Positions 35,201 through 44,435 of a stretch of 64,000 nt of DNA are shown one piece after another; position 1 is the stretch's first letter, and every line of letters starts with the position of its first letter. The notes beneath the pieces are model-generated. The model did not search any database and was not told the DNA's origin. It saw nothing but the letters and a program-made list of their open reading frames with translations. Source of the DNA: Colletes latitarsis (lineage: Eukaryota; Arthropoda; Insecta; Hymenoptera; Colletidae); NCBI RefSeq assembly GCF_051014445.1, contig NC_135140.1:17477501-17541500 (forward strand), written 5' to 3'. The position numbers were made by a program, and so were the translations under genes.

Positions 35201-37662
35201 GAACAAACGTGTTTCTATACGAGAATGAGATTCGTTAATCTAAATTTTATTAATATCTACGTGTTGTTATTTTGCTTGAAATAAGATTTTCGTTTCTGGT
35301 CCCTAACTTTTTGGTTCACCCTGTACGCAGTTTGTCAACAACAAACTTAACTTTCCACGATTCGTCTTCCCAAATCCTTTCCACTCAGCGTCTCGAACTT
35401 TAACGAAACCTGACCCAGCGGAAAAAGAAAGAGAATTGATAAAACTAATGAAAGCGAGACACACGCGATACAAAGGGATGCCGTAAGAATTTTACATAAA
35501 TAATAGAAACCTTAATGTTTATAAAAGTTTCCAAAAACTTATAGCTAAGGTGTATAAAGTTTTAATTAGGAGAGGTTAGTTTTAATTCATAACTTTCGCG
35601 ACAGTTGTCTCGTTAAGGAAAATAATATTGCGGGCAACCGTATATGACATGCAGAGTGTATAAGAAAGTTACGTCTACCGATCGTGGACATTCGATCGGT
35701 TACACAGGTGCACGCAACGTAGCGTCATGCGAGTAAATAATCCCGCCGATCGGTGGTTAACGTTCGACGCGAAACAAACCACGAAAGGGCAAGGACGCGT
35801 TTTCTAGGCGCGTTGATTCTCCCGTGGCTGGTCACGAATCTCACCCGCGACACGAATCTTGCACAATTACAGTCTCGATCGAAAGACCAGAGTCGCGAGA
35901 AAGGAACGCAGTTGCACCGCATACGTTTCCTGGGTCAATGGGTCAGAGAACACCCTTCCTTTCACCCGGGTTTATGTCTCCCCCGATTACTATTATGCTT
36001 CCCTACATTGTTTTGATGTACACGGCTAACAACGATACTCTTTAAACGCGTGCAATACGTACTTCCTACGGACATATATGCCCCCGGTGTCAGGATTCAA
36101 AGATGCATCTATCGCACCCCTAGCACGAAATCCAACTTTCCGCGTCGATTCGTCTCGAGTCACTTGCTCCTCACAGATACAGTCGAACACGAGAAAATCG
36201 AGACGCAACTGTTGTATTGCTTCTCGATTGACAAACTCGCGGGACACGTGACACGACTGACCGATCGAACCGAAGATACAGACACCATACGATCACGGTG
36301 GCATCCTGCAGATCACTGAAGGGATACCAGCGTCTCGTACCCCGCGCCCTCTGCTACCAGCCGATTCATACAACGTCGCCGATTGGCCAAAATTTTCGCG
36401 GGTCGATTTGCCGCTCGACGCACTCTGCGCACGCGCGGCACGACGAACCGTGTTCGCGTTTCTGGCTCGTTTGCTAACCTCGATCTCGCGGACGTTGTTT
36501 CTTTCGCGACTTTACGCGAATGCTTCTTTTCATTGCCTAAACACGTTTAGATGGAACTTATTATTACCTTATTATGCTAACAATAACGAACGAAAAACTT
36601 TTCTGCTTTTTAAAATTACAATTTTCTTTCGTCGATAACGGGGACTTTGGTTCTCGAGCAGGATCTATTTTATCGACTAGGTAGAATTCCTAAAAACTGT
36701 ATTTTTGTAATTTCATCTGCTTTTATCGACGCACGCTAATAAATAAAGACGTAAAATATTTCGTTTCGTTTCAGAACGTTGTGCAATCTTCAGGTTTATG
36801 TAGCTGTGAGAGAGGTCGACGAAATCAGCGGTTTGTCGATGTGTTGGTCTTTGGTGGACAGCACGTTTTGGTACCGAACCGACACCATTAAACCCCACAA
36901 AGAAGCCATAGCCACTGTAACTCTTAATTTACCAAAATTCGATAAGGATTCCTTTTGCGACGCGTATGGTACGATTTCGTACCAAATCGACGATAAAGAG
37001 TATCAAACTCCTGTACCCACTGTTCGTCTATGCGTCGGGGAGACGATCGATACTAGTTGCGGAGTAAAGTTCTCGGTCGATGTGGAGCATAGTATTCTGG
37101 CATTAAAGTGCACGTCGATAGAAAAGACCGTTGGCGTACAAATTGATATGCATCCTGGCAGAGGGGAACGCCTTCTGGAATTCTTGGAAGAAAAATCTTT
37201 CAAAGAAATCTGTGCGGATGTATACGTTGTAAAGTCGACCGGATGTCTCATGTTCTGTCTAATCGAGATTTTGCCTATTATCGAAGGAGAGGTCAGATTA
37301 AGGATCTTTTCTAGGTGAACAAATATTCTCCTTTCATTTGTTTAATATTAGTTGTAATTGGGGTAAAAGTTATTTTACCGATTCAACGTTATTTCGAATT
37401 TTACAAATACTAGACAGACTTTCTTCGAGATTGCGAAACTATCGTTCGATGATTTATTGTTTTATATGTTTGCAGATCTACTAATGAAATGAACATAATA
37501 ATACGACTCTTGCAAGATCAGTTTTCTGACCTGATCGTTCACGACGATGATCACGTCTATGCTGCGTTGGCCCTTATAGAAGAGTTAAAATTATACCTTG
37601 TTGACGGAAGTACCCCCGAACGGCAAATAGCGAGAATTAAAACCGATCTACTTATCCCGTGA
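20279..37662 (+). CDS. Unrecognised 370-residue protein, 4 exons, with a 15.6-kb intron hosting another gene
   Basis: Exons: 20279-20515, 20997-21145, 36775-37314, 37476-37662. Phases agree at all three joins and the total is 371 codons including TGA. All donors and acceptors are good: GAT|GTGAGT, TTTTCAG|TTG, CTAGA|GTAAGT, TTTCGTTTCAG|A, TAG|GTGAAC, TTTGCAG|A. The N-terminus (start MDSFEDDMFALSDEELP) is acidic, then predicted helical (EEQLLKQFFDVQNRIEKTT), ending in SDSDSD. From about residue 80 the protein looks beta-rich: VQSTWKYIICDKWIIGIVL, QVYVAVREVDEISGL, CWSLVDSTFWY. The C-terminus is helical (IIIRLLQDQFSDLIV). The long intron is inferred: exon 2 ends mid-domain, and the phase and fold continue at 36775. 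If that intron is not removed, translation stops right after NASLE at 21147. The layout faintly recalls Fanconi core subunits of the FANCB/FAAP100 type, which I cannot establish. Confidence 0.68.
22166..22312. mobile_element. Short MITE with Tc1/mariner-like ends
   Basis: The left end reads ACCGGCGCCCATAAATATTA then GGACACTTGG. The right end reads CAAGTGTCCTAATACTTACA then AACGGC. The reverse complement of the right end matches the left across about 19 bp (ATAAATATTAGGACACTTG against GTAAGTATTAGGACACTTG). Flanking TATA-rich bases allow a TA target duplication. At about 145 bp it has no coding capacity. It lies in the long intron of the 370-residue protein gene. Confidence 0.65.
23028..23830. 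mobile_element. TIR/143-bp-satellite element (copy 3, both ends present)
   Basis: The left TIR reads GGTCGACCAACCCTGGGAAA then AATTTTAATGGGACATTC. It pairs with the right end around 23785-23830, which contains AATTTTTCCCAGGGTTGG then GCGAACACC. Inside the TIRs is a second inverted block (GAGGCTTCATTAAAAAGTTA against TAACTTTTTAACGAAGCCTC). About four tandem units of 143 bp follow. Open frames within (for example 23357-23563 and 23500-23763) begin at the same point of successive units. Because 143 is not a multiple of three they shift frame each unit, so no protein is implied. Confidence 0.85.
24053..34085 (-). CDS. Golgi carbohydrate sulfotransferase, chondroitin-4/HNK-1 sulfotransferase family, 6 exons
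   Basis: This is a type II Golgi membrane enzyme that moves sulfate from PAPS to sugar hydroxyls of glycosaminoglycan or glycoprotein chains. Exons in coding order: 34085-33954, 25638-25382, 25055-24815, 24631-24452, 24362-24205, 24140-24053. They encode 351 residues, close to CHST11 (352). Residues 1-16 are basic, and about 17-29 (AAGIITLLVLAL) form the membrane anchor. The 5'-phosphosulfate loop is FKAASTSW (about 114-121). The 3'-phosphate site is RHPFERLLSAYRDK, with R173 and S181. FCTPCQVRFDVIAKFETL is the C-terminal family signature. The first exon is joined across an 8.3-kb intron by phase and topology only. The donor after LLAG (GG|GTTAGA) is weak but required, because the frame otherwise ends at TAA shortly after LHHPDVL. 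The whole gene sits antisense in an intron of the 20279-37662 gene. Acceptor specificity cannot be told. Confidence 0.85.
25955..26325. mobile_element. Short, satellite-free member of the TIR element family (copy 4)
   Basis: The ends read TTAATGGGAGATTCTAGGGG, CCAAAATAAGACGAAAATCA and GGCTTCGTTAAAAAGTTATT. These are mirrored at 26205-26320, but the 143-bp satellite is absent. In its place is a nested hairpin: GTTGCGCCTGTAGAACGG near 26055 pairs with CCGTTTTACAGGCGCAAC near 26190. Inner sequences around GAGAACGGTTCTCACTC and TGAGTGAGAACCACTATC also pair. This suggests the TIR ends mobilise different cargo. It lies in the sulfotransferase first intron. Confidence 0.8.
27813..28277 (+). other. 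154-codon open frame of unknown meaning
   Basis: This is an isolated frame of 154 codons with no ATG at its beginning and no recognised domain. The product is Cys-containing (CGVITLACYIMFVRMSYC near the end). It lies in the first intron of the sulfotransferase and the second intron of the 370-residue protein gene. No splice sites or repeats bound it clearly. It could be a decayed transposon fragment, an unrecognised small gene or chance. Confidence 0.15.
28552..29735. mobile_element. TIR/143-bp-satellite element (copy 5, longest and most complete)
   Basis: The left end reads GGGTGTTCGACCACCCCCTT then GGGAAAATTTTAGTGGGAGA. The right end reads CCCATTAAAATTTTTCCCTG then GGTTGGCCGAACACCCC. They form clear terminal inverted repeats of about 70 bp with imperfections. 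The interior contains about seven satellite units. Some neighbouring units are identical over long stretches (for example around 29170-29300 against 29040-29160, and 29300-29450 against 29450-29520). That indicates recent tandem duplication or conversion. No transposase frame is present, so it is non-autonomous. Confidence 0.87.
30865..31056. mobile_element. piggyBac-type MITE with TTAA duplication
   Basis: TTAA at 30861-30864 and at 31057-31060 flank a 192-bp element. Its ends are exact 14-bp inverted repeats (CACTAGGTTTACGG at 30865-30878, CCGTAAACCTAGTG at 31043-31056). A subterminal palindrome GCGTCAAATTGACGC lies at about 31025-31039. TTAA target duplication is diagnostic of the piggyBac superfamily. 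It has no coding capacity. Confidence 0.85.
32945..33030 (-). repeat. Solo end of the TIR element family
   Basis: The pieces TCTAGAGGCCAAAATAAGAT, GAAAATCAAGAGTACCAATT and GGCTTCGTTAAAAAGTTATT match one terminus of copies 2-5. The partner terminus and satellite are absent. It is a truncated remnant within the nested introns. Confidence 0.75.
34283..34469. mobile_element. Second TTAA-flanked MITE with imperfect ends
   Basis: TTAA occurs at 34279-34282 and 34470-34473. The left end CACTTTGACGGCCGC and the inverted right end TACTTCAATGACCGC agree at most positions, including the ACTT and CCGC cores. The element is about 187 bp without coding capacity. It lies just upstream of the sulfotransferase first exon, within the host intron. 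The TIRs are weaker than in the 30.9-kb element, so the call is tentative. Confidence 0.5.
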
Positions 37663-38500
37663 TGATGGTAAAGCAGACTTTATTAATCACCACGAAAGTT
37701 ATTTTAAATCTTCGTATTGTGCCGTTTGCTTGTATCTTTATTAGGATAAAGCTCCAAATCGGCTCATTTTTTCACCATTATTCTGCTTTATTAGATATTT
37801 TAATTTGTACTATAACACATTTGTAATATGGTATGTAAATAACGTGTGTATGTGTGCATGTCACTAAATTATCTGTATTTAAATTTCATTTAAATCTTAT
37901 ATTCCTGTTATCTTACTCCTAGTTCCTTCTCCTAGGCAATAATACCAGGATAGCATGGCACAGGTAGTAGCATCGTAACTATACGAGATCCCACAGAAAA
38001 CCGGTTTACTCACCACTACACGTTCCTAATCACGAACACACGAATATGTCGATGTAATACTAGACCGTGTCAAGCAGAGATGAACAAATATATATTTCAT
38101 AATAACATGGTCTCGTGCTTGTTTGCTTAAAAAATGACTCCGTTTATTAATTATCATAAATAATCAAATAAAAATTTTCTACCTTTATACTTGGATTTTC
38201 TAAACTCGCAATGATTATCTAGGATAACGAATGAAAGTAACAACTTTTAAGGTTAGAATAAAATAACAGATTATTTTTGTCAGGCGACATAAACGAAAAA
38301 AAAATGAAAACACTGACGAATCTGGACTTTTTTAGATTACCCCTTCTGTTTCCTCTTTCTTCTCTGTACAAATAAAGATAAGAAGATAAAAAAAACTATA
38401 TTATCGTGGGAATGATCCTCATTCGAATTCTTCCGCCATTTTTCAACTCCTATCGGTGAGCGTGTTTATGCAGCAGATTAGTTTACTACGCATACTTATG
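37663..38500. other. 3' flank of the 370-residue protein gene
   Basis: This stretch is AT-rich with no open frame of interest. An AATAAA on the plus strand at 38167-38172 is a candidate polyadenylation signal about 500 bp past the stop, but nothing else identifies the transcript end. Confidence 0.35.
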
Positions 38501-38504
38501 GTAT

Positions 38505-39030
38505 ATCGGTACACTATCTCCAGACTGTGTATGGAAACTGCCCCACCACTTACGTACGCTAATGCACAGCCACGTGTACGTGAGCTCAGACGCTTCGGAT
38601 AGCTTCGGGGATTCGAGAAAGAAGGCAAATATGAGCCTTTCCTTTTCGCTCTCGAAACAGATGAAACCCGAACTGCATCAACCGACGTACGACTTCGAGT
38701 CTCGCCAGTGTTACCAAACGACGAACCTGGTAAAAACACCAATGGTCAATTGAACTACTGAAATCGGTAAAAAGTCTTTCTTTCCTTATATGATATACAG
38801 GTTGCTATTATTAACAATTTTATCTGATATTTATTCCTCGAAAGTCGTAAGATTGTCATATTAGACTCGAAATCGTATACCGGTTGACGCAAATCGGATT
38901 TCAGTCTCACATTCGCCTTCTTTCTCGAATCCCCGAAGATACCCGAAACACCGAATCTCACGTACATGTAGCTGTGTACTAATGTGCGTAAGTGGAGGGG
39001 TAGTTTCCTCTGGACACCAGTCTACCGTAT
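38505..39030. mobile_element. Foldback element related to the 16-19.9 kb repeats
   Basis: The left arm (about 38518-38710) contains CCCCACCACTTACGTACGCT, CGTGTACGTGAGCTC, CGGGGATTCGAGAAAGAAGG and CAACCGACGTACGACTTCGA. The right arm (about 38860-39010) carries the same blocks inverted: TCGAAATCGTATACCGGTTG, CCTTCTTTCTCGAATCCCCG, CTCACGTACATGTAGCTGTG and GTGCGTAAGTGGAGGGG. About 150 bp of unique sequence separates the arms. It sits just upstream of the Gos28 start, so it could overlap that promoter. Confidence 0.75.
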
Positions 39031-39153
39031 GGTAACACTGTATAGGTGTCTGGTTGTCATCATCTGTTCGTGGAACTGTGTTATATCGTATGTAGTATCT
39101 GTTCACATATCATAGGAAAGGAAATAGAGCATCTCCTGATTTAAAAACAACAA

Positions 39154-40747
39154 ATGGCTAACGCATTAAGTGCTGTCGATTGGGAAGGTAGATTTTGTTT
39201 GACGCGAATATTGCTTTCGTTATAATTATCTTTGCTGCCCTCGATTATCGAGAAATGAAAGTTACTCCAACAAGTAACATCGAACCACCTTGTTTTGACA
39301 TACGTCATTTTATTATTAACACAATGTTGTCCGTTACGTTAAGTAAAAAAACCACCGTGATTAATCGTTTACTATCAAAATCTAACAAAACCTGGGGTTT
39401 TTTTTTTATTCTAAGAAAAGAAAAATAGGGTACTTCGCTTTCGTTGGATCAGAGTACTTTTGAAGTACGAAGAATATAATTATGAGAATTGTAACTACGT
39501 TATATCTGATTAGAACTTAAAATTGTTTCGTGGAACGATTTCATAAGATAAATTTCAATCGAAATAGGCTGTCCAGTAATGAGTATAATGTTAAGTATGT
39601 TTCCTAACCCTCACGATTACAGATGGTTAATCATTATTTCCGGAGAATGTAATTCAGAATTTTATAACGTTATTCATTTTAGTCGCACACGATAGTAACA
39701 GGTTACTTTGACTAAAAAAATTTGGTATTAATGGTTAGAGAGTCATATATATTGATGCTTTTTTTTTGTTTTAGTTTGAATTGTCATTGACTGCAGATTT
39801 TGTTTTAGATCTGCGAAGGCAAGCAAGACATCTAGAGAATGAAATTGATGCAAAGCTTGTAGCATTCAGTAAACTTGGTATCAATACTGGCTCTAAGCTC
39901 ATCAATACAGATGAAGTACCACTTTTGGACGAAGAACATGTCTTTGAGAATATGGCCTCAGAGATAGAAGCATTATTAACTAAAGTAAGTTTAAAATATT
40001 CAACATTGTTTCAATAGTTTAAAGTATGTACATTTGTTATAGTTATTCTCTATAAACGAGAGAATGAATGAGTTACAACCAAATGGTGCTGCAATGTTAC
40101 ATACTATGCAGCGTCATAAAGACATACTGAAGGATTACAAGCTTGAATTCAATAAAATTAGAAATAATTTTGAAGCAAGAAGAGATAGAGAAGATCTACT
40201 GGGAAGCGTTCGTAAAGAGATCGAGTATGTATTAGTATTATTTTATTATTTCGAAACATTATTTTCGTTGTTAAACGCGCGATCGAGGGACTTATAAAAA
40301 TTTGTTCGCAGTAACTACAAGAGCGTGAGCGGACTAAATCGCCGGGAGATGTATTTGAAAGAAAGTCAACATATTCAGAAGTAAGTAAAGTTTGCTATAC
40401 AATTCGTTTTATTCTGATGTAATATTACTCGTATATACCAAAGAGCTGATTTGTTCGTTTACATTCATCAGGATACAAAATTTATGGAAACTTTTATTTT
40501 TTTTTCTAGTTCGGATCGTTTAATCAATGATCAGATAAGTATAGCGATGGAGACGCGAGAACATTTGATGACTCAGAGGCATACATTTAAACGTATACAA
40601 ACCAGATTAAACGATATTTCAAATCGATTTCCAGCGGTAACTAGCCTAGTACAAAGGATAAATCTACGTAAAAGACGAGACTCTCTCATTCTTGGTCTTA
40701 TCGTTGGATTTTTCACGTTCCTTATGCTCTTGTATGCTTTTCACTAA
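39154..40747 (+). CDS. Gos28: Golgi SNAP receptor complex member 1 (Gos28), 5 exons
   Basis: Gos28/GOSR1 is a tail-anchored Qb-SNARE of the cis/medial Golgi that acts in ER-Golgi and intra-Golgi fusion with syntaxin-5-type partners. Exons: 39154-39187, 39809-39984, 40043-40224, 40312-40380, 40510-40747. All phases agree, giving 232 residues, the usual family length. The N-terminus MANALSAVDWEDLRRQARHL begins the Habc-like helical region (LENEIDAKLVAFSKLG). The SNARE helix runs roughly residues 155-205 (SDRLINDQISIAMETREHLM, then RIQTRLNDISNRFPAV). The C-terminal anchor is LILGLIVGFFTFLMLLYAF. The second exon uses TTTTAG|AT at 39808 rather than an upstream AG, as phase dictates. Confidence is high. 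Confidence 0.95.
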
Positions 40748-41920
40748 ATAATCTTCTATACCAAAGTTACTTCCACCCTTAATGGGTTAGTGATTCGTCA
40801 ATGGGAATGCATATATGTAGAAGTAAGAGGTATTTGGTGATGTATTTACAAAATACATGCAAATAGGAAACGTTGAAATTGGAAAGAGCGTGGCTGTGCG
40901 AGATTATACGTGAGTGAACTCTGAATGGTCGAATGAATGTCCTCATTCTTACAAGTAAAAAAAAAAAAACATAAACAACAAAAAGAAAACAAAAAAAAAA
41001 AAAAAAAAAAAAAAAATGTTGAAATGTACAGTTTTTTTATACCTAACTTAAGTCGTGGGTCAAACTATGTATAGAATTTTAATCCACGATCGACATGTTA
41101 ATTTAATAAACGTTAAAATCAATGATGAAAATTTTACGCATTTATAAAATTATATTTGTACTTTCTCTCGATTTCCTATATACACGACTACAAACGTACC
41201 ATACCTAAAAACAGGTCCGTGGAAAATTATGCCTGCGTAAAAAGCTTCTCGATATTAAATAGAAATTATGCTTCTTAAAACTCAACCTACGCGCAAATGT
41301 GTGTCGGTTTCATTGATTAAAAAGAAAAATAATACTAAAATCATTACTATTTGTCGCAGTACAATAGACTGATATTTATATAAGGTTTTTTATTCACTAT
41401 TCGTATAATTTTATGCAATGCATTCGCACTCGCAAAAGGAAAACAATTTACATATTTTCTTTACTGAAATCCATTGTATTTTATACGCCTATGAATCAAT
41501 GTTTCTATTATGCTCCGCGGCGTAACGAGTGTTTAAAACAACGAAAGGAAAGAAATGTAGTGGATGCACGACACTGGAGAAAAGTTGCACAATAACGAAG
41601 GGGAGGAAACAATGTTAATGAGAACATTGCAATAATAAAACCGGACTTCATATCGAAAGATCGATGTTTTTTAACATTACTTTTTTTTTCATTTTTACTA
41701 CGAAGTATTGATTTTACATACACAGAGACATTTATACATGTATATATACACACGCACGTACATATATATATATGCATATATCTTCAAGTCTCTCATTCGA
41801 GTTCACAAAACACAGCACGTTACGAAAGGAATCGTTTCGGGCAAGTGCCAGTGCTTGTTTCCACGTATACTAGATACCACATTTATAAATTACATCTTGC
41901 TTGTAATAGGAACTCAAAAC

Positions 41921-41951
<31 letters not shown>

Positions 41952-44395
41952 TAAAAATATTCGAATATAAGGTACACGTGTGACCTAAAACTGCTTTATA
42001 TTCTTTAATATATAATATTTACAGTTTGAAACCTTCCATATAATCACAAATCACTTTCTATATTTAAATTTCGTTAACTGGTTTACTTTTCCCGATAGTT
42101 TTCCATTATCTTTTCCCCAAGAATCTCCACATTTGTGACGAGTAAACGATTCTGCAAATTCGTTTTACGTAATTCTTTTATAACAACCGATTCCATTGAA
42201 AACGTGAAAATCAAAGAAACGAATGATCTCTGTACATTGCACAATGTACGTTAATAAATAATTTACCGGTTATCTTCTGTGTATCGTATCCAATTTCACA
42301 AACAAACAGAGAAATACAATACGATAAGGACATTCTTATGTATGCTACGTAAACGGTTGTATGTTACATTGTCTTTTTCTTTTTTTTCTCTCTCTTTTTC
42401 TTTATAAATGCAATATGTAGTGTATCCGTAGAAACGCAGTAGTTTTCTTGTGTGCTACGTCAAAACGATTCTTTGCAGTGAGGAGAGTCGCGAAGGATTG
42501 GAAAATATTCACAATCACGTTTCCGTTCCATAGCGTCGAACACGCGGACGCATTTAGTCCACGTATTACCTTACAATGGAGAATCTACTAAAAAAAAATC
42601 TGATTCTATCGCATTGCTCCGGAATTACTCTACTCGCTAATCTGAATCTTTTTCTTTTATTATTGTTTTCCGTCATCGACAACAGACTGCGAGATCCAAC
42701 CCACTTAGCACTCTATCGAAACTCGCCCAGGCGTACAAACAAACAACAGACATCTACTCAATATACATGCGAGCCGCATAACTACTTTATGATTCTGAAT
42801 ATAAATATATTGCCGTACGTATCGTTTGAATCTAATTTTTTTTTTCCCTTTAATGCCGACTACTTATAAATGGAGAATATTGGGAGACAAGGTCGCAACA
42901 ATTTTCGTTTTCATTTTAAATTATCGAGTAAATGCTACTTGACGGCGATACAAAAAATTTGTATCGAATCTGTCTAATAAAAGTAAAAAGACCTTTTGAT
43001 ACCAATCTCTGAACACGAATTTAGGAAAAGGAAACAAGTTACGTCTACATTGGCACTTGATTTTTAAACAACGAACATTCTGCTTCAACGTAATGTTTGA
43101 TGTAATATAAGGATCGTTTATTACCTCGCCCCCTTCCCCCACCTCGGTCATAATAGTAATAGTTTTGCAGTGGGAGTACTAATACTAATAATAGTAGCAG
43201 TAGTAGTGTAATAATATTAATGGTAGCAGTAGCAATGATCATAATTAACTATCCGATCAATTCAACGATTAAACAAAAGTTGAACAGTTGCGTATACATT
43301 CTGTACTTTCCAGCGAGAATTGATCGTCATCCTTCACTGTTCTCGTACATTACTAATACTACATACACTTCCCTTCCTTCGGATTACACTTACTATATCA
43401 ATCACAATACACGAGTAAGCGAATTTCCCCCACCTACTGCTATGATTTATACAATCGATTCTCACTGGATGTCGCTTCGGTCCAGGATATAGTTAGCGTA
43501 AAATACGAATTCCTTAAAGTCAATACGAATCACCTAATTAAATTGTTCGTGCTTCCCAATAAGAATCTCACTTTTCTTAACCTCGTTCCACTGCGAAATT
43601 TTGTCGTGACAGACGCAAAGTAAAGCTACGTCGCACTGGCCGAATCTCTTCCGCAACGCGATCGAAAGGAACGAAACCCCTAATATCTCCTATTGTATGC
43701 AGCGAAATGCATCTCGCAGAATCTTGAATTTTAATGTTTCTTTCTAAAAATGGCTACAGATTTCGATATCTTCTCCCTTTTGGCGCGAAACGAACGAATA
43801 GAAAGGTGAAAGATGTACTCCGTTTCGAAACCTAACCCAACGTAATACGGGCGTAGTCCACGACTAAAAATTGAAAAAAAAAAAGGAAAGAAGAAAAAAT
43901 TCCAACTATTTGATGACGTTTGTGTATTGAGATGCGACGGGCGAGCAAGTAGGCTTTGTTAAAACTTATAAAATAACAACGCGAGAGTCTAACGAAGAGA
44001 CAAGCTCGGATCTCATGTTCGTAGAATCGCAAAAATTGGAAATGTTCGTGCCACGCGTTTCTTTCACTCGACATACCGAACAGGGCAATAAACGGCAGGC
44101 CACTGGGATTTGCTTTGGATTCTACCTTTTATCTCTTCATAGTTATAACACGTGCATCCGTGTCTTCAACATATATTTGCAAGTGCACCCCCTTCTTCGT
44201 CAAATTCTGTCACAAGGCTTAGGAAGAGGGATTTGTCCACGAGTCACTGTAGAGTCGCTTCCATTGGTCCTGCTCTCGACAACAGACAAAGGTAAACTCT
44301 CGTTCTTGTGTTTAAAAAGAGTTGAATTTGATTGGTGCGATGATACGAATACATGTCCTAATTAATAAATTTTTAATTCGATTCTTACGTTAATT
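40748..44395. other. Gos28 3' region and spacer between convergent genes
   Basis: An AATAAA at 41105-41110, about 360 bp past the stop, is the likely polyadenylation signal of Gos28. Long A-tracts lie at 40959-41016 and 41919-41947, a TA/CA microsatellite at about 41735-41785, and a degenerate TAA/TAG/CAG triplet microsatellite at about 43150-43240. No exon with family content was found on either strand before the sno terminus. Confidence 0.5.
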
Positions 44396-44401
44396 TTTAT
44401 T
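44396..44401 (-). terminator. Candidate polyadenylation signal of sno
   Basis: AATAAA on the minus strand lies about 35 bases past the sno stop codon, with a second overlapping AATAAA-type hexamer alongside. It gives a short 3'UTR if used. Confidence 0.5.
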
Positions 44402-44435
44402 TATTTCTTACCTGTAAAGCGAAATAACGAAATGT

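Noticed and set aside
41708..41983. Frame of 91 codons ending in a Lys run
   Set aside because: It reads through a TA/CA microsatellite and a poly(A) tract in the Gos28 3' region.
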